Assembly (NCBI GenBank): GCA_003165595.1 | Contig: PLWQ01000005.1 | Coordinates: forward strand, 79,029 to 124,066 | Direction of reading: 5' to 3' | DNA length: 45,038 nucleotides | DNA from: Fibrobacterota bacterium | GTDB lineage: Bacteria > Fibrobacterota > Chitinivibrionia > Chitinivibrionales > FEN-1185 | Shown here: positions 15,296-22,965 of the stretch, piece after piece | Layout: every line of letters begins with the position of its first letter | How positions within the stretch are numbered: the stretch's first letter is position 1 | Notes under the pieces: model-generated | Told to the model about the DNA's origin: nothing | What the model saw: only the letters and a program-made list of their open reading frames with translations | The model's database searches: none | Program-made: the position numbers and the translations under genes

Positions 15296-16114
15296 ATGCG
15301 CCGCGCACTGCCCTTTATCGCGCTTCTGTCGTGCGTTCTTGTTTCGTGTCTGTTGCCCACAACGCCGTCGGTCAGCACCACCAAACCGACGCCACCCGGC
15401 AGCACCGGCCTCCTAAAATCCTTTTCCTGCGTTCCGCTTACCCCCAATCCCGCAGCCGAAGTGAAAACGTGCTACGTGTGCCGGCTCAGCGAAAACACCC
15501 AGGAAGGTCGGTACATTATCCCTGTTGTCAACAAGAGTTCGCACGATATCACCATGACATCGGTAAATGCGGTCAATTTCTGCGGCGCTTCCGGGCAGAC
15601 CATTTTCAACGGCGCAGTCGTTCTGGCCATGGTGGAAGGCGCCAAACGGAAACACTATGATCAGACGAACAACTGGGTGCCGCTTGCCACCATACTGCCT
15701 GGCGACACCGGCTACGTTCTGTCCTCGCTGCCGGTAGCCTACGACAGCATCGCCTCCGTTACCGCCAGAAGCGTTTCCTACGACACCTCGGGCATCCCGC
15801 TTGCCTCTTTCGGCTCGAACGTCGTTTACACAGGCTATTACATGTCCGGCACCATGCTTGTGGCCAACATCCAGAACACCGGTTCGTCCCAGGGAATTGT
15901 GGCAAGCAGTTGGGCAATGCTCCTTGACAACTCGGACCGACCCTGCGCCTATCTGCTCCTTATGCCGGATTCCAGCGTGCTGGGCACCAGACAATTTGAC
16001 ACCTTGCAGCCCGGAGCAACGGCAAAACTATATGCGTCGGGTTCGCCATTCTCGGGTCAGTTTGCAAATGCGATGGGATTTATTTATTATTGCGACCACT
16101 ACGGTAACAATTGA
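15296..16114 (+). CDS. Secreted lipoprotein of unknown function
   Basis: A 272-residue lipoprotein with lipobox LVSC (Cys18), followed by a Pro/Thr/Ser-rich tether (about 20-37). The mature domain has several Cys (for example in KTCYVCRL and YYCDHY) and looks beta-rich. I do not recognise the family. GGGAGG lies about 4 bases before the ATG. It is a single-gene unit with the methyltransferase gene divergent on its left, and it shares its general type with other lipoproteins in this window. Confidence 0.65.
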   Translation: MRRALPFIALLSCVLVSCLLPTTPSVSTTKPTPPGSTGLLKSFSCVPLTPNPAAEVKTCYVCRLSENTQEGRYIIPVVNKSSHDITMTSVNAVNFCGASGQTIFNGAVVLAMVEGAKRKHYDQTNNWVPLATILPGDTGYVLSSLPVAYDSIASVTARSVSYDTSGIPLASFGSNVVYTGYYMSGTMLVANIQNTGSSQGIVASSWAMLLDNSDRPCAYLLLMPDSSVLGTRQFDTLQPGATAKLYASGSPFSGQFANAMGFIYYCDHYGNN

Positions 16115-16257
16115 GGGAAGAACAAGGCGTGGCGTTGTCTTGAACGCATGCAAAGAAGACGGCGTTTCTGCCGCGGTCCGCTCAAGGGCGCCCATCGTGA
16201 CGGCACCGCGCGAGCCAAAGCAAAGCCTGTGTGAGAAGGACCTGGCTCTGCCATAAC

Positions 16258-16288
16258 TTGACGATAGTACGGATATAGATTCTATATT
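16258..16288 (+). promoter_or_regulatory. Candidate promoter of the RNB-domain gene
   Basis: TTGACG (16258-16263) is followed by an AT-rich stretch with two possible -10 sites: TCTATA (17-base spacer) and TATATT (16283-16288, 19-base spacer). The ATG follows 47 bases later. Confidence 0.45.
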
Positions 16289-16334
16289 TAGGTTGCGTCC
16301 GAGCACGGTACCCACATTTCCGAAAGAGAACCTC

Positions 16335-17813
16335 ATGACAAATTCCAACGACAGCCAGAACCGCTCTTTGCTGCAACGCATAGCCCGCCGGGCGATGCTT
16401 GACAAAGGGCTTGTTCCGGATTTCTCGCCGCAGGCCCTAGCCGAACTCGATGGAATCCGGGAGCCCGTGGCGCTCGCGGGCGGACAGGTTCGCGACCTCA
16501 GGAACCTTGCCTGGTGTTCCATTGACAACGATGATTCCCGCGACCTGGACCAGCTTACGGTCGCCGAGGCAATGCCGAACGGTGACGCAAAGATCCTTGT
16601 TGCAATCGCCGATGTCGATTCGGTGGTAAAGAGCCGGTCGGCAATTGACGAGCATGCGCGGCATAACACGACGTCGGTATACACCGCGGCTCAGATATTC
16701 CCCATGCTGCCGGAAAAGCTTTCCACCGATCTTACGTCTCTTAACTTCGAATCGGACCGGCAGGCCATGGTCATGGAAATGGCGATCGCCGGTGATGGAA
16801 CGCTTCAAGGCTCCGACATCTATCGCGCGGTTGTCAACAACCATGCGAAACTTGCGTACAACGGCGTTGCGGCGTGGCTTGAGAACAGCGGGCCGACGCC
16901 CCGGGAAATCGCGGCCTTCAAAGGACTCGAGGAAAACCTGCGACTCCAGGATTGCATTGCACAAAAGCTAAAAACCGTGCGTCACGTTCATGGCGCGCTG
17001 GACCTCGAAACGCTTGAAGCCCGTCCGGTCTTTGAGGGAGATGAGCTCACGGGGTTGGAGGCTGAAAAGGCATCAAGGGCAAAAAGCATCATCGAAGATT
17101 TCATGATCGCTGCAAACGGGGTTACCGCACGGTTTCTCGCCTCCAAACATCTGCCGTCTCTGCGCCGGGTCGTGCGCACGCCAAAACGGTGGGACAGGAT
17201 CGTTGAACTTGCTTTACAACACGGCTCACGGCTCCCCAAAGACCCGGATTCAATGGCTCTGGAGCAGTTTCTGATAAGAATGAAAGCCGCGGATCCGGTC
17301 CGATTTCCGGATCTCTCCCTTAGCGTCATCAAACTGCTGGGGCCGGGCGAATACGTCGTCGAAATTCCGGGAAACAGCGTTGCCGGGCACTTTGGTCTCG
17401 CAGTCAAGGACTATGCTCACGCCACCGCCCCCAACCGCAGATTCCCCGATCTTGTCACACAGCGTTTGCTGGGAGCGGCGATCGCGGGTCACCCCTCGGC
17501 GTATGCGGTGAATGAACTGGAAGCGCTCGCGAAACACTGCACACAAATGGAAGATGCGGCAAAGAAGGTCGAGCGCCAAGTGGTAAAATCAGCCGCGGCA
17601 CTTTTGCTTGAGTCAAGGATTGGGGAAATGTTCGACGCCCTTGTTACCGGCGCGTCGCAGAAAGGAACGTGGGTCCGCATTGCGAACCCCCCGGTGGAAG
17701 GCAGATTGTCAAGAGGTTTTGAGGGCCTTGACGTCGGCAACCGGCTCCGCGTGAAACTGATGAGCACGAATGTGGATAGGGGATTTATTGACTTTGAAGC
17801 AGTAAGGAAATAA
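16335..17813 (+). CDS. RNB-domain ribonuclease (RNase II/R superfamily)
   Basis: A 492-residue protein made mainly of the RNB catalytic domain, with a short C-terminal S1-like segment (from about 440). It should degrade RNA from the 3' end using Mg2+. The metal-site motif reads SIDNDDSRDLDQ (62-73): Asp64, Asp70 and Asp72 match three of the four RNase II aspartates, and Gln73 replaces the fourth. Gln here appears to be a trait of a sub-family rather than an inactivating change (established in part, partly inference). YAHATAPNRRFPDL is the conserved C-terminal RNB motif. The N-terminal cold-shock domains of RNase R are absent. I chose the ATG at 16335, preceded by GAAAGAG. Confidence 0.85.
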   Translation: MTNSNDSQNRSLLQRIARRAMLDKGLVPDFSPQALAELDGIREPVALAGGQVRDLRNLAWCSIDNDDSRDLDQLTVAEAMPNGDAKILVAIADVDSVVKSRSAIDEHARHNTTSVYTAAQIFPMLPEKLSTDLTSLNFESDRQAMVMEMAIAGDGTLQGSDIYRAVVNNHAKLAYNGVAAWLENSGPTPREIAAFKGLEENLRLQDCIAQKLKTVRHVHGALDLETLEARPVFEGDELTGLEAEKASRAKSIIEDFMIAANGVTARFLASKHLPSLRRVVRTPKRWDRIVELALQHGSRLPKDPDSMALEQFLIRMKAADPVRFPDLSLSVIKLLGPGEYVVEIPGNSVAGHFGLAVKDYAHATAPNRRFPDLVTQRLLGAAIAGHPSAYAVNELEALAKHCTQMEDAAKKVERQVVKSAAALLLESRIGEMFDALVTGASQKGTWVRIANPPVEGRLSRGFEGLDVGNRLRVKLMSTNVDRGFIDFEAVRK

Positions 17814-17863
17814 CTGCATTCCTCACCAAGAGATTTATTCCATTATAAGGACAAGAACCTGGG

Positions 17864-17880
17864 CGCCCCGCGGCGGGGCG
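17864..17880. terminator. GC-rich hairpin between convergent genes
   Basis: CGCCCCG and CGGGGCG form a 7-bp stem with a 3-base loop, 50 bases after the RNB gene and 73 bases after the end of the convergent methyltransferase gene. There is no T-run on either side, so any termination may need Rho. Confidence 0.4.
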
Positions 17881-17953
17881 TCAGGCACCGTCAAGCAGCC
17901 AACCAGAATTTCACCCCAGTCCTTTCACCTGCAACTCGCGGATCCACACGCTT

Positions 17954-18529
17954 CTAGCCCGGCAATCGTCTCAGCCAATACCAATGCGATCTGACGATCC
18001 GTCTGCGGCTCTTTTGAGCCTTCTGCAACTCGAAACCGGGAGCAAACGTTTCTTTGACAATGTCGGGAGAAAGCGGGATATCACTCGGGGCCTTGTCCAT
18101 CGCCCAGATGAGGTGAACGCTTCCGCGTTTGAGAAGCCGGAACACCTCCGATACGTATCCTTGCTGCATGTCTGGAGTAAGGCAATGGAAGCAACCGACG
18201 TCGAAGCAAATGTCAAACGGGCCTTTGAGCGCATCCAGGTGCGTCACGTCGCCGACGAGGAATTCGGGCCGGAGATCGTCCCGGGCGGCTCTTTTGCGAG
18301 CCTTCGCAATTGCGATTGGAGAAAAATCGACTCCTGTCGCGTGCAATCCCTGTTGCGCAAGATAGCGCGAGAACCTGCCGATTCCGCATCCCAGCTCCAA
18401 AGAAGTCCGGTGAGCATTTTGTTGTACCAGCGACTTAAGCTCCACAGGGATTCGAATATCGCCCCAAATGGTGAAAGGAAGACGATAAGCGCAATCAAAA
18501 AAGTCCACGGCAGTACCTGGTCTGCTCAT
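17954..18529 (-). CDS. Class I SAM-dependent methyltransferase
   Basis: A 191-residue protein with the methyltransferase-11/25 fold. Motif I is SLELGCGIGRFSRYLA (43-58), the acidic residue follows in GVDFSP, and FDVGCFHCL and LLKRGSVHLIW are motifs IV-VI. The size and sequence suggest methylation of a small molecule such as a thiol, thiopurine or tellurite-type substrate (TehB/TPMT-like), but nothing nearby fixes it. AAGGA lies 9 bases before the ATG. Upstream is an unusual inverted-repeat region (18552-18677). Confidence 0.75.
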   Translation of the reverse strand: MSRPGTAVDFFDCAYRLPFTIWGDIRIPVELKSLVQQNAHRTSLELGCGIGRFSRYLAQQGLHATGVDFSPIAIAKARKRAARDDLRPEFLVGDVTHLDALKGPFDICFDVGCFHCLTPDMQQGYVSEVFRLLKRGSVHLIWAMDKAPSDIPLSPDIVKETFAPGFELQKAQKSRRRIVRSHWYWLRRLPG

Positions 18530-18551
18530 GACAGTAGATCCTTTGTGTCAG

Positions 18552-18590
18552 GTTGATGTGAGCCCATCGGTTTGCTGGGCTCACATCAAC
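18552..18590. repeat. Perfect 15-bp inverted repeat upstream of methyltransferase gene
   Basis: GTTGATGTGAGCCCA (18552-18566) and TGGGCTCACATCAAC (18576-18590) form a perfect hairpin with a 9-base loop, 22 bases upstream of the methyltransferase start on the minus strand. A second inverted repeat, GCACCATTC (18597-18605) with GAATGGTGC (18669-18677), is adjacent. No T-run follows. It could be an operator, an attenuator-like leader hairpin or a relic of a small element. Confidence 0.6.
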
Positions 18591-18805
18591 TAAGACGCAC
18601 CATTCGGCAAATTATTGCGTTGGGGGTCACCCGCCTCAGCCGACCAGACCCTATTTGATTTGCATTTTGAATGGTGCTTTGCACGGACGCGTCAATAAAG
18701 TGCGGGGGTTATCGTCCGTAGGACAGGGCGTTGCGATGGTCATCGGATTCCGGATTGCAGAGCGGGTGCAGCGTGATGGACCTCTCCCCCGATAGATTCT
18801 TTTGC

Positions 18806-19507
18806 CTAATCCGTGATCTTCATTCCCTTCACTATCCTCTCCCTCACCATTTCCGACAGCGTTGTTTTGTCAAGAGCGGGGAGGTCTGCGGGAAGAATCG
18901 GGTCGCCTATCACGATAGTTGCGGTGCCGGGCCTGAAGGTACCCCGGTGCTTGGGGAGAATGTCGCGCGTGCCGAGGATGGTCACGGGCACCACCGGGAC
19001 GCCGGCCTCGAACGCCAGCGCAAAGCTGCCGCGCTTGAACACGCCCACCTCTCCCGTCACGCTGCGCGTGCCTTCGGGAAAAAGAACGAGCGATATGCCC
19101 TCGCGTTTGAGCTTGTCCGTTGCGCGGGTGATGGACTTGCGCGCGGCACGCGCGTTGTCGCGGTCGATCCAGATGTGGCCGATGGCCGCGATGCCCCAGC
19201 CGAAGAAAGGGATGAAGAACAATTCCTTCTTGGCAATAAAGCTCAGCGAGTACGGCAACCCGGTATACAACACGGGAATGTCGAAGTAGCTCTGATGGTT
19301 GGCGACAAAAACGCAGCGATCCATGCCAGCGAGCTTTCCCGAGCCTTGCATCCTCACGCGGACGCCGCAGAATTTGGTGAGGTTTGCGCACCAGAGGTGC
19401 GCAAAGTACCGCGCCTTCCTGTTGCTGAGCGGGGAAAGCGCCATGGCTGCCGTGCCGTAGATCACTGTGCTTGCGAGCATCCACAGGACGGCTGCAAGGT
19501 TGTGCAT
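18806..19507 (-). CDS. plsC: 1-acyl-glycerol-3-phosphate acyltransferase
   Basis: A 233-residue membrane-bound acyltransferase that adds the second acyl chain to lysophosphatidic acid to make phosphatidic acid. Visible family motifs are NHQSYFD (His71, Asp76; HX4D), FPEGTRS (143-149) and the PVVPVTI region. One or two N-terminal membrane segments precede them. It follows dnaE in the same operon with a 17-base gap to the ATG at 19507. That ATG has no good Shine-Dalgarno sequence. A GTG at 19549, inside the end of dnaE and preceded by AAAGGA, is an alternative start. PlsX, which feeds the same pathway, lies in the fab cluster at 41 kb. Confidence 0.87.
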   Translation of the reverse strand: MHNLAAVLWMLASTVIYGTAAMALSPLSNRKARYFAHLWCANLTKFCGVRVRMQGSGKLAGMDRCVFVANHQSYFDIPVLYTGLPYSLSFIAKKELFFIPFFGWGIAAIGHIWIDRDNARAARKSITRATDKLKREGISLVLFPEGTRSVTGEVGVFKRGSFALAFEAGVPVVPVTILGTRDILPKHRGTFRPGTATIVIGDPILPADLPALDKTTLSEMVRERIVKGMKITD

Positions 19508-19524
19508 GATGTTGAGGGGACCGG

Positions 19525-22500
19525 CTACGCGGCCGCCTTGCTGATCCACACGTTTTCCTTTCCCAGCCGCTTGCGGAGCGCCTCGACGGTATCCTTGGCC
19601 GCATTGACGGTGACACTTCGGGCCTTTACCCGGTATTCGTTTTCTTCCTGCGTCGTGAGGTGGAGAACGAGGCTGCATTCCCCCTGCGTCTTGGCGCAGT
19701 CGTCGTACAGCATCTTGACAAAAGCCTCTTCGAGCCCCTGGGTCTTGAGCCGCACGTGGACGCTCCTGGCGAGTTTCTCGCGCGTTTCCGAAAGGGCGAT
19801 AACGTTGTCCACTTTGAGCTTGGGCTTCTTGTCGCCCTCCCGCACCGACACCTGGCCGCGCACGAGTATCATGGCGTCAAGCGCGAGCAGGTGCTTGAAT
19901 TTCTCGAATGCGTCGCCGAAGGCAAGCAGCTCCATGGAACCGTCGAAATCCTCGATTTCCAAAAACGCCATGGGCCTGCCGTCACGCTGAACGTGGGACT
20001 TGAGCACCGTAATGATGCCGCCCACGGTGAGGTTCTGCCCCTCGCGCACCTTTTCGAGCGATTCCAGCTTGAGCGAAATGTCGGCAAAACCCCGGATTTC
20101 GTCCTGAAAACGTTCGAGCGGGTGCCCGCTCACGTAGAAATTGAGAACGTCCTTTTCTTTTGCCAGCAGCTCGTTGTAGGGCCACGGTTCAACGTTGGCA
20201 AGCGGCGGTTCGGGAGGCGCGCTTTCTTCGGCCGTATTGCCGCCGCCGTCGAACAGGCTCGTCTGGCCGCTCTGGCGGTCTTTCTGGAACGAATTACCGT
20301 AGTCGATGGCCGCGTCGATGCTGGCGAACAACTGGGCGCGCGTGCCCTTGAGGCAGTCGAGCGCGCCGGCATACACCAGCGATTCGAGGCACTTCTTATT
20401 GACAAGACGCAAATCGACAGACGCGCACATCTCGAACAGGCTGGTGAATTTCCCCTTTTTCTTCCGTGCGTCGAGGACCGACTCGGCCGCCTTGCCAACG
20501 TTCTTGATGGTGCCCAGTCCCAGCCGAATTTTCCCCTCGTCGATGGAACATTCAAACTGGCTCTTGTTGACGTCGGGCGGAAGAATCTTGACCCCCATCC
20601 GCTCCGCTTCGTTCTTTATTGTCAATATCTCGTCCTGGTCCGAAAGGACGCTGGAGAGGTTGGCGGTGAGGAACTCGATCGGATAGTGCGCCTTGAGATA
20701 CGCGCATTGATAGGCGACATGGGCATACACGGTGGCATGGGCCTTGTTGAACCCGTACTCCGCGAATTTGGCCATGGTGTCGAACACTTCCTGCGCCACC
20801 TTCGCGTCTATCTTCTGCCGCTGCGCCCCTTCCATGAATTTCTTGCGCATGGCCTCCATTTTTTCCATGTCTTTTTTGCCCATCGCCTTGCGCAGGATAT
20901 CCGCCTGGCCGAGCGTGAACCCGCCCATCACTTGCGCGATACGCATCACCTGCTCCTGATAAATGATGACGCCGTAGGTGATGTTGAGAATGTTCTCAAC
21001 GAGTTTGTGGGGGTAGGAAACTTTTTCGCGGCCGTGCTTGCGATGGATGTAGACGGGAATGTTTTCCATGGGGCCGGGGCGGTACAGGGCATTCATGGCG
21101 ATGAGGTCGTTGATGCCCTCGGGCTTGAGCTTGCGGAGGTTGTCCTGCATGCCCTGCGATTCGAATTGGAACACGCCTACCGTCTCGCCGCGGCCCAGAA
21201 GCTCCATGGTTTTGGGGTCTGCGTCGGGAAGTTTCCAAAAGTCAAGCGCAGGCCCCCCGGCCTCAATGATGAGCTTGAGGCTGTCCTGCAGGATGGTGAG
21301 GGTGATGAGGCCCAAGAAGTCCATCTTGATGAGCCCAACTTCTTCCACGTACTTCATGTCGTACTGGGTCATCACGATGTCGGAATCGGGTTGTTTGAAC
21401 AGCGGAGCCCAGTTGACAACCGGGCCCGGCGCAATGATGACGCCGCCCGCATGCATGCCCGCCTGGCGGGCAAGTCCTTCGAGCACGCGCGCATGCCTAA
21501 AGAGTTCCGCATATTTGGGATTGGCCGCAATTGCCTGCTTGAGTTCACCGTTTGCGGCGACCGAATCGTCGATGTCCTTGTCGACCATGCCCGCGAGCTT
21601 GCCTGCTTCGGCAACCGAAATGCCCATCACCCGCGCCACGTCGCGCACCACCATCTTGGCCTTCATGCGGCCGAAGTTGATGATCTGGCTCACGGATTCC
21701 CGTCCGTATTTTCCGATCACGTAGTCGATGATCTTGTACCGGTCGCGGTCCGCAAAGTCTATGTCCGCGTCGGGCATGGAAACGCGCTCGGGATTGAGGA
21801 ACCGCTCGAAGAGGAGATCGAACTTTATCGGGTCCACGCTGGTAATGCCGATGGAATAGGCAACCAGGCTGCCGGCTGCGGAGCCGCGGCAGCCCGTGAG
21901 CACGTTGAGGGACGCAGCGGCATTGACAAAATCCCGCACCACGAGGAAGTACCCCTCGAACCCCATTTTGCAAATGACGCTCAGCTCGAATTCCAGCCGC
22001 TCGGTGAGCCCCGGCGTCACACGGGCGTATTTTTTCGAAAGCCCTTCGTGCGCAAGGTGGCTCAGGTATTCGGCCTCGGAGGAGAATCCGGAGGGAAACC
22101 CCGGCTTGGGGAGCTGGGCCGGAGCCTTGAGCTCCACGTTACAACGCTCGGCGATTTCCATCGTGTTGGAAAGCGCCTCCGGAATGTCGGGAAACAGCTT
22201 TGCCATTTCGTCGGGCGATTTGAAGTATATCTGGTCGGACCCGAACCGGTACCTCCCGGGGTCGTCCATGGTTGTCTGGGTCTGGATGCACAGCAGGATC
22301 TCGTGGGAGGCGGCATCCTCTTTGTTAAGATAGTGCGCGTCGTTGGCCACGATAAACGGGACGTTCATGCGCCTGCCCAGCTTGATGAGTTCGTCGAACG
22401 CAACGAGTTCCTTGTCGATGCCGTGGTTCTGCAGCTCGAAATAGAAATTCTCTTTCCCGAAAATGTCGATGTATGCCTCGGTAATGGTCTGCGCTTTCTT

Positions 22501-22965
22501 GACGTCGCCGGCGAGCAGCGCGCGCGGTATGGCGCCTCCCACGCAGGCGCTGGTGGCGATGATTCCCGCCGAGTATTTCCTGAGCACTTCCATGTCGATG
22601 CGCGGCTTGTAATAGAATCCTTCGAGGTATCCGATGCTGGAAAGTTGCATGAGATTCTTGTAGCCCTCGTTGTTGCGCGCGAGCAGGATCAGATGATGAT
22701 AATTCTCCTCGCCCGTTTTGGTCTTGTCGAGGCGCGACTGCGGGGCCACATAGGCTTCGAAACCGATGATGGGCTTGATGCCTTCCTTGAGGCAGGTGTT
22801 GTAGAATTCGACCGCGCCGAACATCCCCCCGTGGTCGGTGATGGCAAGGGCGGGCATGCCGAATTCCTTGGCCCTTGCCACGAGGTTCTTGATGCGAATC
22901 GCGCCATCGAGAAAGCTGTATTCGGTATGATTGTGCAAATGGACGAAATGAGACTGTTTGGTCAT
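19525..22965 (-). CDS. dnaE: DNA polymerase III alpha subunit
   Basis: The 1146-residue replicative polymerase of the DnaE1 type, of full length. The N-terminal PHP domain begins HLHNHTEYSFLDGA. The catalytic aspartates are Asp401 and Asp403 in PDADIDF and the Asp in IKMDFLGL. The fingers and tau-binding regions follow, and a C-terminal OB fold is visible near LTVGGIITVLKS and FLEIEDFDGSMELLAFGD. It synthesises the chromosome within the polymerase III holoenzyme. Its ATG overlaps the stop of the upstream XPB-N/WYL-like gene by 4 bases, so the two are translationally coupled. plsC follows after 17 bases. Confidence 0.97.
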   Translation of the reverse strand: MTKQSHFVHLHNHTEYSFLDGAIRIKNLVARAKEFGMPALAITDHGGMFGAVEFYNTCLKEGIKPIIGFEAYVAPQSRLDKTKTGEENYHHLILLARNNEGYKNLMQLSSIGYLEGFYYKPRIDMEVLRKYSAGIIATSACVGGAIPRALLAGDVKKAQTITEAYIDIFGKENFYFELQNHGIDKELVAFDELIKLGRRMNVPFIVANDAHYLNKEDAASHEILLCIQTQTTMDDPGRYRFGSDQIYFKSPDEMAKLFPDIPEALSNTMEIAERCNVELKAPAQLPKPGFPSGFSSEAEYLSHLAHEGLSKKYARVTPGLTERLEFELSVICKMGFEGYFLVVRDFVNAAASLNVLTGCRGSAAGSLVAYSIGITSVDPIKFDLLFERFLNPERVSMPDADIDFADRDRYKIIDYVIGKYGRESVSQIINFGRMKAKMVVRDVARVMGISVAEAGKLAGMVDKDIDDSVAANGELKQAIAANPKYAELFRHARVLEGLARQAGMHAGGVIIAPGPVVNWAPLFKQPDSDIVMTQYDMKYVEEVGLIKMDFLGLITLTILQDSLKLIIEAGGPALDFWKLPDADPKTMELLGRGETVGVFQFESQGMQDNLRKLKPEGINDLIAMNALYRPGPMENIPVYIHRKHGREKVSYPHKLVENILNITYGVIIYQEQVMRIAQVMGGFTLGQADILRKAMGKKDMEKMEAMRKKFMEGAQRQKIDAKVAQEVFDTMAKFAEYGFNKAHATVYAHVAYQCAYLKAHYPIEFLTANLSSVLSDQDEILTIKNEAERMGVKILPPDVNKSQFECSIDEGKIRLGLGTIKNVGKAAESVLDARKKKGKFTSLFEMCASVDLRLVNKKCLESLVYAGALDCLKGTRAQLFASIDAAIDYGNSFQKDRQSGQTSLFDGGGNTAEESAPPEPPLANVEPWPYNELLAKEKDVLNFYVSGHPLERFQDEIRGFADISLKLESLEKVREGQNLTVGGIITVLKSHVQRDGRPMAFLEIEDFDGSMELLAFGDAFEKFKHLLALDAMILVRGQVSVREGDKKPKLKVDNVIALSETREKLARSVHVRLKTQGLEEAFVKMLYDDCAKTQGECSLVLHLTTQEENEYRVKARSVTVNAAKDTVEALRKRLGKENVWISKAAA

